DNA of 52,145 bases from Emiliania huxleyi CCMP1516 (taxonomy: Eukaryota; Haptophyta; Isochrysidales; Noelaerhabdaceae): the NCBI RefSeq assembly GCF_000372725.1, contig NW_005198017.1, positions 533,595-585,739 of the forward strand, written 5' to 3'. The position numbers were made by a program, and so were the translations under genes. Numbering within the stretch: the first letter of the stretch is position 1; each line of letters begins with the position of its first letter. This document shows positions 38,943 to 47,960 of this stretch, one piece after another. The notes under the pieces are model-generated. The model did not search any database, was not told where the DNA came from, and was given only the letters and a program-made list of their open reading frames with translations.

Positions 38943-41045
38943 TCACTGGTCGAGCCCGAGCTCCTTGAGCCGCTCCTGCTCGTCGAGGGCGATTAATTAA
39001 CATCTAATGATTGATTAGTATTTATCTCATTAATCAGTGCTCCTGCTCGTCGAGGGCGATGCACTGCTGGATGATGGGCTCGATCTGGCCGGTGAGCACG
39101 CCTGATATTGACATTATGATCACGGGCGAGCATCTTTTTTCTTTTTTTTCGATCTGGCCGTTGAGCACGCCGTCGAGCGCAAAGTTGGATCCGAGCCGGT
39201 GGTCGGTGCATCGCGAGTCCTGGGGTTGGGGTGTGGGATGATAAGGCACGGTGGCCTTCTCCACACGCACACGCGCGGTGGTCGGTGTGCAGCGCGGGTC
39301 CTTGTAGTTGTATGTTCGGATCTTCTCGGAGCGAGAGCCCGTGCCGACCTGACATGTATGGTATGCTTATGATAGGATTGGAATGGTATTGCGAGAGCCG
39401 GTGCCGACCTGACATGTATGGTATGCTTATGATAGGATTGGAATGGTATTGCGAGAGCCCGTGCCGACCTGACATGTATGGTATGCTTATGATAGGATTG
39501 GAATGGTATTGCGAGAGCCCGTGCCGACCTGACATGTATGGTATGCTTATGATAGGATTGGAATGGTATTGCGAGAGCCCGTGCCGACCTGCATCTTGCG
39601 CTGCGAGGCGACAGCGGCCTGCTGCTCCTCCACCTGCATCTGGTACAGCTTTGCGCGCAGCATCTGCAGCGCCAGCTCCTTGTTTTTGAGCTGCGACCGC
39701 TCCTGTTCACGGCTGGAGGTGTGAAGAGACGCTGTTCACAGCTCCTTGTTTTTGAGCTGCGACCGCTCCTGCGTCACGCAGGCAGAGAGGAGGATACCCC
39801 GAGAGGAGCCCGAGAGGGCAGAGAGGAGCAGAGAGGAGCAGAGAGGAGCCGAGAGGAGCCGAGAGGAGCCGAGAGGAGCCGAGAGGAGCCGAGAGGAGCC
39901 GAGGGGAGCCGAGAGGAGCCGAGAGGAGCCGAGAGGAGCAGAGAGGAGCCGAGGGGAGCAGAGAGGAGCCGAGGGGAGCCGAGAGGAGCCCAGAGGGGGC
40001 CGAGATTGTCCGAGATTGTCCGAGATTGTCCGAGATTGTCCGAGTGTCGCTCCTGCGTCACGAAGAGGCGGATGCCGGTCGGCTTGTGCGTCAGGTCGAT
40101 CGCCGTCTCGACCTGATTCAAGAGCCCCTTGCCTCATTCATCCCCGCTCCTCAATCTTTGGCCTCGGGTCGACCGCCGCGTCGACCTTGTTGACGTTTTG
40201 CCCGCCCGCGCCGCCCGAGCGAGCCGCGTGCATCTCGATGTCGCCGGGCTTGATCTCGACGGCAACCTCGTCCACCTGCGGGGGAGATGTGGGGGAGGTG
40301 TGGGGGAGGTGTGGGGGAGGTGTGGGGGAGGTGTGGGGGAGGTGTGGGGGAGGTGTGGGGGAGGTGTGGGGGAGGTGTGGGGAGATATGGGGAGATGTGA
40401 GAGGAGAGCATGAGCATCGATACTAGTGAGCAGAGGAGAGGGAGGTGAGAGGAGAGGAGAGGAGAAGGAGAAGGAATTAGTGGGCGCTACTGCAAAGAGA
40501 GGAGAGGGTAGGAGGAGGACTAAAATGGGCGCCAACATAAAGCGAGGAGGAGGACTAAGTGGGCGCTAGAAGAAAACGTGAGGAGGGACTAAAGTGGCTG
40601 ATCCGTCTCCGCCGCGCGCGCCGGTCGGCAGCAGCAGCAGCTTGAGTCGGCCGTCGAGCGCCTCCATCGCCTCCTCCACCTCGCGGATCTCGGCGCGCGC
40701 CATCTCGCGCAGCTCCGCGTCCTCCTCGTTGAACAGCTCCTTGCCCTCCTCCAGCCGCTGCTCGAGGCTCTCCCACTCGGCGAGCGCCTCCACCGTGCTG
40801 TCGAGCTTGGAGCGCTCGCGTGAGACGCGCAGCATCTCCTCGACGTTGGCCTGGACCGCCGGGTCCTCCAGCTGCGCGCCGAGCTCGTCGTGCACCTTGC
40901 GCATCTCACGCAGCCGGTCGAGTACGAACGCATCCACCATCACCGCCGCGCCGCCTCTGCGAGAGCACATCGCTGGCAGCGGCGGCGCCCGCGGCGCAGC
41001 AAGCCAGCCATGAGCGATGAGCGGCAGAAGCAGCGGCCCGGCCAT
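38943..41045 (-). CDS. Class I peptide chain release factor (organellar RF1 type), central domain missing
   Basis: Hydrolyses peptidyl-tRNA at stop codons in mitochondrion or plastid. Exon 1 (from 41045) gives a transit-like N-terminus and the RF1 helical domain ([36 protein letters not shown]). Exon 40275-40186 has [20 protein letters not shown], with the catalytic GGQ; then come [45 protein letters not shown] and [17 protein letters not shown]. Between exon 1 and the GGQ exon about 100 residues, including the codon-reading PxT region, have no coding sequence; only GGGGGAGGTGT repeats lie there. So the gene is deleted, decayed or mis-assembled. All 3' exons are phase-consistent. Four introns need GC or GA donors. 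Confidence 0.82.
38976..39042 (-). mobile_element. AT-rich intron insertion, apparent GA-AG
   Basis: A 67-bp intron. An AT-rich insert of about 47 bp, with TACTAATCAAT (branch-point-like), sits between two perfect copies of a 20-bp exon sequence ending GACGAGCAGGAGC. If unspliced, translation ends right after the first copy (DEQEH), so the intron could also be retained harmlessly. Confidence 0.75.
39102..39170 (-). mobile_element. Duplication-flanked intron, GC-AG
   Basis: A 69-bp intron. A 23-bp exon sequence (starting GGCGTGCTCA) is duplicated with one mismatch around an A-rich insert of about 47 bp. Confidence 0.88.
39220..39300 (-). mobile_element. Intron with diverged border duplication, apparent GA-AG
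   Basis: An 81-bp intron. AGGACCCGCGCTGCACACCG and AGGACTCGCGATGCACCG flank the insert, and only AAG|GA keeps the frame [11 protein letters not shown]. The insert shares CTCCACACGC...GCGGTGG words with repeat R7. Confidence 0.72.
39349..39588 (-). mobile_element. Tandem intron of exactly 4 x 60 bp
   Basis: A 240-bp intron of four 60-bp copies. Each unit is about 21 bp of duplicated exon sequence (GTCGGCACGGGCTCTCGC preceded by CAG) plus a 39-bp AT-richer insert (AATACCATTCCAATCC...), beginning with GT and ending in ACATGTCAG. Every unit is therefore a potential intron. Confidence 0.93.
39674..39771 (-). mobile_element. Single introner family A with 32-bp flanking duplication
   Basis: A 34-bp core (39706-39739, with GAACAGCGTCTCTTCACACC on the gene strand) sits between two identical 32-bp exon copies (39674-39705 and 39740-39771). 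This duplication is far longer than usual transposon target sites. Confidence 0.9.
39790..40045. repeat. 10-bp tandem repeat GAGAGGAGCC plus GAGATTGTCC array in intron
   Basis: About twenty GAGAGGAGCC/GAGAGGAGCA units followed by four CGAGATTGTC units, inside a release-factor intron whose borders share a 15-bp duplication (CGTGACGCAGGAGCG). Confidence 0.93.
40113..40185 (-). other. Release factor intron, GT-AG, 73 bp
   Basis: A conventional intron separating GGQNVNK from [14 protein letters not shown] short GTCGA(C/G) match at both borders is the only trace of duplication. Confidence 0.75.
40270..40420. repeat. 11-bp tandem repeat TGGGGGAGGTG with family-D units
   Basis: About ten copies of TGGGGGAGGTG grade into GGGGAGATATGGGGAGATG. 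They occupy the place where the central domain of the release factor should be encoded. Confidence 0.93.
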
Positions 41046-41179
41046 GAGCTGTGAGCTTGGAGCGGCCACGAGGAGCTGAACGCGGGAGGAACTGCGCGGG
41101 AGGAAGCAGCGATAGGCAGCGATAACCAGCGACGCGTGTGAGCACACTGCGAGCTCGAAAAAAGATGACCCGCTATGTG

Positions 41180-42640
41180 TGAGGTTGATGACTGCACTCC
41201 AAGTGCTCCAAGTGCAAGATGCTCCAAGTGCTAACGATCGCCATACAGACATGGGTGCGAAACAACGACAAGACCAAGGCACGGGCAGAGGAGAGAGAGA
41301 AGAATATAGGGTGGATAAAGCGCCTGTTCACGGCATGGAGGGAGGGTGAGCCACGCTGAACGTAGAGCCGAACGGGAGGAAGCCGGGGAAGAAGACTCCG
41401 AGGAGGACGAAACACCAGTGGTGCAGTCTGTTGCGGGCATTAAGAAAACAGGATCTGGGGTCCCGTACCATGCGGAATCGACCCTATCCAGTGCTCAAGT
41501 GCTCAAGTGCTCAAACAGGATCTCGCTAGGGTGCCCACAGGGCCCAAAAAAAGAATGACATGGGATGTGTCTTGTGAGCCTGTTTGTGTCTGTGTGTCGC
41601 TCGTGCGTGTCGTCATCATCTGTCTAGCGTCCACCCATACCGCGTTGGTGTCCAGTCCGAGCCTGGCTGTTCTTCACCTTTCTACCTACCTATACCTACC
41701 TGGATGTGAGGTTGATGACTGCACTCCAAGTGCTCCAAGTGCAAGATGCTCCAAGTGCTAACGATCGCCATAGGGATCCCTACAGACATGGGTGCGAAAC
41801 AACGACAAGACCAAGGCACGGGCAGAGGGAGAGAGAGAAGAATATAGGGTGGATAAAGCGCCTGTTCACGGCATGGAGGGTGAGCCACGCTGAACGTAGA
41901 GCCGAACGGGAGGAAGCCGGGGAAGAAGACTCCGAGGAGGACGAAACACCAGTGGTAATCCCGTCGTCAGCTGTAACGATGCACCCGAAGGGGACCCCAG
42001 CGCCAGCATCATCCGTGAAGGCACAAGTGTTCGAAGAGAGAGTGGACCTGAGCAACGATATGACTCGGCGGCAAATGATCGCAGTGGGCGTCAGAAGAGT
42101 CGTCCTTGCGCGAGGAGAGCTCGATAAACTCGAGGGGCCAAAATGTGCCGCGAGGAGGGCAGAGCTGCGCCGAGCAGCGAGAGCAAGGGAGCGGCAGGCG
42201 GCGGCACCGTCGCAGGACGAGGCAGAGGAGAGCGACGCGACAGAGGAAGAAGCGACAAAAGAGAGAACGACGAGAGTGGGACGACCGCGGGGACCGGGGT
42301 GGCATGAGCCTTGACTTCGCCTGGGGTCCATGCCCGAAGCCCACCCTGTGAATGTAGAAGGTAGCCATCCATGGTTTGCATAGTTGGCTCAATTATAGAG
42401 TCGGGATTTAAAGCTCAATTGCACGCGCGCACAAACACCCACGGCATGAAGGTTGCAGCGAGAGTCGGCGAGAGACTCACAGCGACTGCGAAGAGAGATA
42501 GGAAGAGGCGGACGCCCAAGGGTGGGCGACGGCTAGCGCATCACACCCCTCTCCTTAAAATCCCTGTGTGGTGGCGGCGTGCCGTCCTCCCATCCCTCCC
42601 TTGGGGTTGGGCTGTCTGTTTTCTTTCTTTCTCTTTCTCT
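41180..42640. mobile_element. Composite transposon remnant with internal direct repeat
   Basis: About 245 bp at 41180-41422 are repeated at 41706-41956 (TGAGGTTGATGACTGCACTC through GAAACACCAGTGGT). Between them lie one arm of the 11138-11451 element and an inverted copy of R3. Downstream, a plus frame to 42314 encodes a charged peptide (REEAGEEDSEEDETPVV, then Arg/Glu-rich helices) of unknown family, followed by repeat R1 copy 4. The pieces recur separately in the window, so this is probably the fullest copy of one element with nested insertions. Confidence 0.7.
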
Positions 42641-42800
42641 TTACGAGGTAAAGGTACGAGGAGAGGGGGGGGGGCGGGGGGAGGGGGGGGAGCACGATTT
42701 GATCGATTGATAGGTACGAAACACCTAACATCCAAGTGGTATCGCCCTCTTGCGTTGTGGCAGACGACGGCTTCAGACTCGAGACTGGCGCGGCGTGCGT

Positions 42801-44249
42801 TCAGCCAACGGCCGCGCGGTCCTCCACAAACGAGGGCTCCCTCTTGGACCGCCGGGCCGCCTCAAATCCATGACCCATCTCGCTCCGCCGCTCGGCGCGG
42901 TGCATCGCCTCCTCGATCGCCTCCGCCAGCGCGTGCGCTAGGGTGCTCGTCTGCACCCCAAAGCGTGCCGTGAGACGACAGCCACCCGCCACGAGTCCCT
43001 GCCACGAGACAACCGCCTATTCGCGTCCAGAGCTGAGAGCAGGAAAGGATGCGATAGTCGCGGCCCGCATCGAGACCGCCGCCTCCGCTGCCGCCTTGAG
43101 CGCGAAACTCGCGTCAGGCATCTCTGCACCGCGTGCCCCGGCGCCTAGGCGATAGGGAGAAGGGCACGTACATGCCGCCCCCTCGAAGATGGGGAAGCGC
43201 GTGTTGGGCCCGCGGGAGCGCGACGCTGCAAAATGCGCACCCAAGAGTGGCACAGCGACAGACACCAAGCCGTGGCGCTGAGCCGCGTCAAAGGCGGAGC
43301 GGTACGTCGCTGTCGCGTGCTCGGCCCAAGCGTCCCCCTCAAGCTCTCCAGGGCGGTAGAGAAGGGCACGACCTTTTCACAGGCAAGAGGGTGCCAAAAG
43401 AACGACCCCGGGAGCACACGGTGGCAGAACGCGCGCCGCGTGCACGATTGTGCCGTACATCTCGCGCAGCTCCCCGTGGCTGCTCGCAGCGGTGGCGGGA
43501 AGGGGCGTGAGGAGGTGGCGTCAGGGTTGGAGGAAGGTTCGAGGAGGAGCGAGGAGGGGATGTGGCGGTGGCGACGCGGCCGGTGGTGGGGCACGATGCG
43601 TGGACGGTGAGCAAACGGGCGGCGGTGTCTAACAGCCGGCTTCGACTATAGCCTCGCAAGGTGCCTGCTCCCGACCACGGCGCCGCCCGCGGGACACCGC
43701 ACGCCTTGGGCGTCCGCCGGAAAGCGGGGAACAGTCCTATGAGGTGACGAGAGCGGGGAACAGTCTTGCAACCTCGACGCTGCCAAGAGATCGCCAACTC
43801 ACACCAATAGGCAAGGGTGGTTAGGGATACCAAGCAAATAATACGAGATTCTAGAAAGGCACGAGAGACTGTGCGCAGCTCAAGGCCGCACCTTACGTCG
43901 GGTCTCCGTAGAGCTCCAACCAGCACTCATCGCGGGGTGTGAAACGCGTGCCCGCAAGCCGCTCGTTCGCTGGGTTGACGAGCGCGTCGTTGGCACCCTC
44001 GCCGCCGGGCGGATGTGTTACGATGCAAGCGGTGCGGTGCACCTCTATCGATAGCGGCGCTCCCTCCCAACCACGCACATACTTGCACGCCGGGCGGCCG
44101 GGCAGCTTCTGCGCACTCCACGCGCGCCACTGGTCAAGGCCTCCGTCCGTGGTGTCGCGGCCCAGCGCACGGGTGGACGCGGACCTCGCGCCTCGCGAGC
44201 GGCACATGGCGAGCCTCAGTGCAGGTCCGACGCGGCGAGGGGCGCGCAT
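42801..44249 (-). CDS. Macro-domain-like protein
   Basis: Macro domains bind or hydrolyse ADP-ribose derivatives. Exons 44249-43897, 43482-43418, 43372-43241, 43144-43077 and 42950-42801 join in phase with GT-AG introns, 255 residues. ACIVTHPPGGEGANDALVNP and ANERLAGT match the NAAN-type ligand loop; the final sections read ATATYRSAFDAAQRHGLVSV and AVPLLGAG, as in the second conserved macro block, then an Ala-rich helix and GHGFEAARRSK. The segment between (GELREMYGTIVHAARVLPPC) is less typical, and one intron would be only 45 bp, so the middle is the least certain part. N-terminal Arg-rich residues may be a targeting sequence. Confidence 0.62.
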
Positions 44250-44311
44250 GAGCAAAGCGATCTTGACGGCGAACCAGCGTCTCACGAGAGATTCATTCCG
44301 TACTCAGTACG

Positions 44312-44315
44312 ACGT

Positions 44316-44353
<38 letters not shown>
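44312..44353. repeat. (CT)n microsatellite
   Basis: An uninterrupted CT dinucleotide run of about 42 bp. Confidence 0.97.
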
Positions 44354-44355
<2 letters not shown>

Positions 44356-44404
44356 GTGTTAGGTATCTTGTTGGCAAATCAGGACACCGAGCTCACACAA
44401 ATTC

Positions 44405-44460
44405 ACAGCCTTGTTATGAGAAGAAAATACGTCCTATGGCGCTATGCGCTGTGGTCTGCA
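44405..44460 (-). repeat. Dispersed repeat R4, partial inverted copy
   Basis: Reverse complement of the right half of the repeats at 23525-23632 and 49455-49552 (CAGCGCATAGCGCCATAGGA). Confidence 0.85.
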
Positions 44461-44955
44461 GATGGATAACTAACTGGATACCCATCACTGAGCCGACAAT
44501 GCTACGGGTAGCCCCGGGGGGGCGCCCACCCCCATACCCTCGGGCACTTGCCTGCGCCCTCACGCGCTAGCCCACGCCCTGCCCGGGCGCGTCGCCCGCT
44601 TGCTCTAGGTGAAACGTCTTAAGGAAACGACACGAGAGGGTCGGCCCGACGGCGGGCGGAGTAGACGGGCACTGGACCAGAAAGGACCGGGACAAGACCT
44701 TGTGTCTTGATTTGCCAACAACACACCTCTATACGTATTCACAGATAGGTTGATAAGAAACAAGAAGCTCACATCGCACAGACAGTGAGGGTAATTGCGC
44801 CGCGGCTCAATCCACAGGCGCAGCAGCATTACGAGGCATTCTCCAAGCACGGCCTCTGGCGATAAATAAATAGACAGGCATATCCAACACCACACTTAAA
44901 TCCGTCACGTTGGCGGCCAGTGAGCTTTTGCGCCTCGAAACCCCCCAAAAAAGAA
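44461..44955. other. Intergenic / 5' region of AP2-RING gene
   Basis: TTGGCAAATCAGGACAC (about 44372) recurs inverted near 44700-44720, so part of this stretch is another inverted-repeat pair. No gene. Confidence 0.45.
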
Positions 44956-46407
44956 ATGATCGTGGTTTACGCGGCAATTTTGTTGCAACAAAGAATGATC
45001 CGCCGCGCACAGTGCGACACCATGCTGAAGCCGCAGCCCTCCGTCGAACTCATAAAGGGCGACACCAAGACCGGGTACAAGTGCGTCCTCTACAAGCTCA
45101 CCAAGGACCCTACGCGGCGCTACAAAGTCGAGGTCTCCCGCAAAGGCGTGAAGACTACCCTCGGCCGCTTCGCGACGCCGGAGGAGGCCGCGTACTGCTA
45201 CGCGCTCTCGCCAGAGGGGCTGGAAGATGCGGCCAAGCTCGCCGAGGCGGAGGCGCTGCAGAAGGAGCAGGACATGACGAGCGCCCAGGCCAGAGCGGCG
45301 GCCGCCGGGGAGGGGCTGGAGCTGCGTACGAACGGCGGCTCGGGCTTTGTGGGCGTCCACCAATCAAAGACCTGCAAGCTGCCTTTCTCGGCACAGGTTA
45401 CGCGCGGCCGCAAAACCACCACCCTCGGCTACTTCTGGTCGGCCGAGGCGGCCGCGCTCTGCTACGCCCGCTCGCCCGAGGGCCGGGCGGCGGCGGAGGC
45501 CAAGCGGGCCGAGGCGCATGCGCCTCCGCCGATGACAGCAGCTGCTGCGCTGGCGGCGGCGGCGGAGGAGGGGCTGGTGCTGCCCACGTCGGGGTCCTCG
45601 GGGCAGGGGCGGCGGCAGGGGGAGACCTCGCGCTTCCTGGGTGTGCAATGCGCGGTCAGAGGGCGGCTGCAAGTCCGCGCCTCTTATTGCCGCGACGGAC
45701 ACGAGATCATCCTCGGCTACTTCGCCACCGAGGAGGAGGCCGCCCTCTGCCGCGCGCGCGAGCTCGCGGCTCAGGCCGTCGCCCCCGCCGCCGCCGACGA
45801 GCTCGCCCTCACTTGCCCCATCTGCATCGAGCCGATCGACTCTCACCCGGTCGCCACCACCTGCCTGCACGTCTACTGCCGCGGGTGCATCGAGGAGTGG
45901 CGCGAGGTCGAGGCAACCTGCCCGATGTGCCGCGAGCCGCTCAACGGGGCGTCGGGGCCGTGGCTCACGGCCGTGCCGCTGGCGGCCGCCGCGGACACGA
46001 GCACCTTCCCGCGGCAGCGCACCGGCTGGAATCCCTCGCAGCTCACCGGCTGGAATCCCCGCGAGTGGCAGCAGATGCTCGTGGAGCAGGCCTCCGTCGA
46101 GGCCGCGCGCGCCGCGCGCGCCGAGGCCACCGCCCGCTCCGACGAGCAGCAGGCGGCGTTCGTGTACCGCAGCGGCGTCCCCCGGCCCGTCGACCTGGCA
46201 CGGGCCGGGTACCGTCCGCTCTTCAGCGCACGGCGTGGCGGGCACATGGCCCGCGGCGAGGCGCACCCGCGGGCGGCGAGGCCCGTCCGCCCCGACCCGC
46301 CCGGCAACAACTTTGCCGAGGTCGAGGAAGCGCGGCGACGCCTCGACGCGCGGCGCCGCCTCGACGCTGACACTTCCAAGAAGCAGAAGAAGGGGGAGGG
46401 GCAGTAG
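44956..46407 (+). CDS. Protein with three AP2-like domains and a RING finger
   Basis: An intronless frame of 483 residues from the first ATG (44995 and 45022 are alternatives). Three AP2/ERF-like units are visible: GYKCVLYK...RYKVEVSRKGVKTTLGRF, GFVGVHQS...FSAQVTRGRKTTTLGYF and RFLGVQCA...RASYCRDGHEIILGYF, each followed by EEAA-type helices. A C3HC4 RING follows: CPICIEPIDSHPVATTC, LHVYCRGCIEEW, CPMCREPL. A repeated TGWNP motif and a Lys-rich tail end it. RINGs usually act as E3 ubiquitin ligases and AP2 folds bind DNA, so a chromatin-linked ligase is possible, but the combination is unfamiliar to me. The lack of introns contrasts with its neighbours. Confidence 0.82.
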   Translation: MIVVYAAILLQQRMIRRAQCDTMLKPQPSVELIKGDTKTGYKCVLYKLTKDPTRRYKVEVSRKGVKTTLGRFATPEEAAYCYALSPEGLEDAAKLAEAEALQKEQDMTSAQARAAAAGEGLELRTNGGSGFVGVHQSKTCKLPFSAQVTRGRKTTTLGYFWSAEAAALCYARSPEGRAAAEAKRAEAHAPPPMTAAAALAAAAEEGLVLPTSGSSGQGRRQGETSRFLGVQCAVRGRLQVRASYCRDGHEIILGYFATEEEAALCRARELAAQAVAPAAADELALTCPICIEPIDSHPVATTCLHVYCRGCIEEWREVEATCPMCREPLNGASGPWLTAVPLAAAADTSTFPRQRTGWNPSQLTGWNPREWQQMLVEQASVEAARAARAEATARSDEQQAAFVYRSGVPRPVDLARAGYRPLFSARRGGHMARGEAHPRAARPVRPDPPGNNFAEVEEARRRLDARRRLDADTSKKQKKGEGQ

Positions 46408-46414
46408 ACCGCCC

Positions 46415-46590
46415 AGCTCTCTCTCTCTCTCTCTCTCTCGCCCCCTCTCTCTCGGCGCGCCCCAGTCGCGCCCCCGTCTCTCTCTTTTGCGAGACGTGTG
46501 TGTGTGCCGAGGCTCTCTCTCGCTCTCGCCCCCTCTCTCTCGGCGCGCCCCAGTCGCGCCCCGTCTCTCTCTTTTGCGAGACGTGTGTGC
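46415..46590. repeat. CT-rich 70-80-bp tandem duplication
   Basis: Two copies of a block with TCTCTCGGCGCGCCCCAGTC and TCTCTCTTTTGCGAGACGTG, set in CT dinucleotide runs, immediately after the AP2-RING stop. Confidence 0.88.
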
Positions 46591-46916
46591 TCCAAGGAGA
46601 GGCGCGGCGAGTGTTGGCCCCCGGTTACGTCAAGCCCGGTTGTAGCGTGTGGGCCGCGCTATCAAAGACACGTTAAACGAAGCAGTGCACCGAAAGTAGA
46701 CGGTGGGTGAGTGGGCGCGTTGCGATCTCCTGTGGTGCAGCACGATGTCGATGTGACACAGCCGACGCGCTCGCAGAGCGAGTGGTCCTGACAGCCCCGC
46801 CACCGCAGCCATCCCGGTTTCCCTCCGACGAGCCGAGTGCACGAGGCGTGGTCTTCTGGGCTCGTGGCTCGATGCGGGCACGGTTTTCTCTCCGCACGGT
46901 TGGGTTCGCCCCCTAG

Positions 46917-47689
46917 TTGCGGATCCCGCCGAGCCCGCTCTGTACCGCCAAGCCGGCTCGCCTCCCCGCCCTGAGGCCGTCACCGGTCGCGGCGCGTCGA
47001 GCAGCGCACCAGTGCCCCGCGAGCAGCCCTGCTCGCCGGGGCGGCCCGAGGCGGCGGCGAGCGGGGCGGGCGGCGCCACCTCGGGCGCAGCGGCCTCTTC
47101 CGGCTCGGCGGGCAGCCTTCCCGAAGCGGCGGCGGAGAGAGCGGTGGCGGAGGCGGAGGCGGCTCGGCATGCCGAGGTGCTGCTGGCGGAGGAGGAGGCG
47201 GAGAATTTGGGTGAGCGCGCCAAGGAGAGCAAGAAGGGGAAGAAGAAGAAGAAGAAGAAGAAGAAGAAGAAGAAGAAGAAGGGGAAGGGCGGCGGGGGCG
47301 GCGCTGGGCCGTCGCGGGAGCCCGAGGATGAGACAGCGCTTACGGCGGAGGAGGAGGTGGAGTTGGCGGCGGCGCTCGAGGAGAGCGCGAGGCTGGAGGA
47401 GGGGAGGCGGGCGGCGGAGGCGCAAGGGCCGTCCTCGGCTGCAGAGGCACCGGCTCCGACGGAGGAGGAGCCGCCGGCCGACTTCATCTGCCCGATCACG
47501 ACCGAGCTGATGAGTGACCCGGTGATGGCGGCGGACGGGCATTCGTACGAGCGGACGGCGATCGAGCGCTGGCTGGCGACCAAGTCGACGAGCCCGATGA
47601 CGGGCGGCGCGCTCGTGCAAAGCTTCCTCGCCCCCAACCACACGCTGCGCCGGCAGATCCGGGAGTGGGAAGAGGCGAACGCATGCTGA
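46917..47689 (+). CDS. U-box domain protein, N-terminal exon not found
   Basis: A U-box folds like RING and recruits E2 enzymes. The C-terminal 70 residues are DFICPITTELMSDPVMAADG, HSYERTAIERWL, SPMTGGAL and APNHTLRRQI, a full U-box. Upstream is an acidic Ala/Glu region and a run of 14 lysines encoded by an AAG microsatellite, probably variable in length. The frame is open to the left beyond 46917 without an ATG, and a CCCCTAG acceptor lies at 46910-46916, so an upstream first exon is likely. It could be nuclear, given the Lys run. Confidence 0.75.
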
Positions 47690-47960
47690 AGAGCGCAGCG
47701 CTTGCGCCGCCCGCCGCCGTCGGCCGTCGGCAGCGGCTCACACCGTGGGGCGGGGCCGGCGCGGGTGGGTCTGCTGAGACTACGCGCCCGGAGAGGATGG
47801 CGGCAACGTCATGGTGAGTGAGTGCGAGAGACACGTCAGTCAGCGACCCTGGAAACTCTGAGCCCGAGGGCATAGTCCCACTTGTCGCGGGGTCGCCGCG
47901 CGCTGTCGACCTCCTCCGCCGAGTCCCGGATTGATTCATATTGACCCCTTTCATGTATGT
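47690..47960. other. Intergenic
   Basis: No gene seen between the U-box stop and repeat R3. Confidence 0.5.

Noticed and set aside
38947..39043. Natural end of the release factor at DEQEH
   Set aside because: The 20-bp duplication and the fit of [10 protein letters not shown] to RF1 C-termini favour splicing, although retention cannot be excluded.
39340..39600. Regular 60-bp repeats resembling a CRISPR array
   Set aside because: The whole 60-bp unit is repeated with no variable spacers. It is a tandem intron in a eukaryotic gene.
39790..40045. Dense short repeats resembling CRISPR or a regulatory array
   Set aside because: A simple 10-bp minisatellite within an intron, with no spacers.
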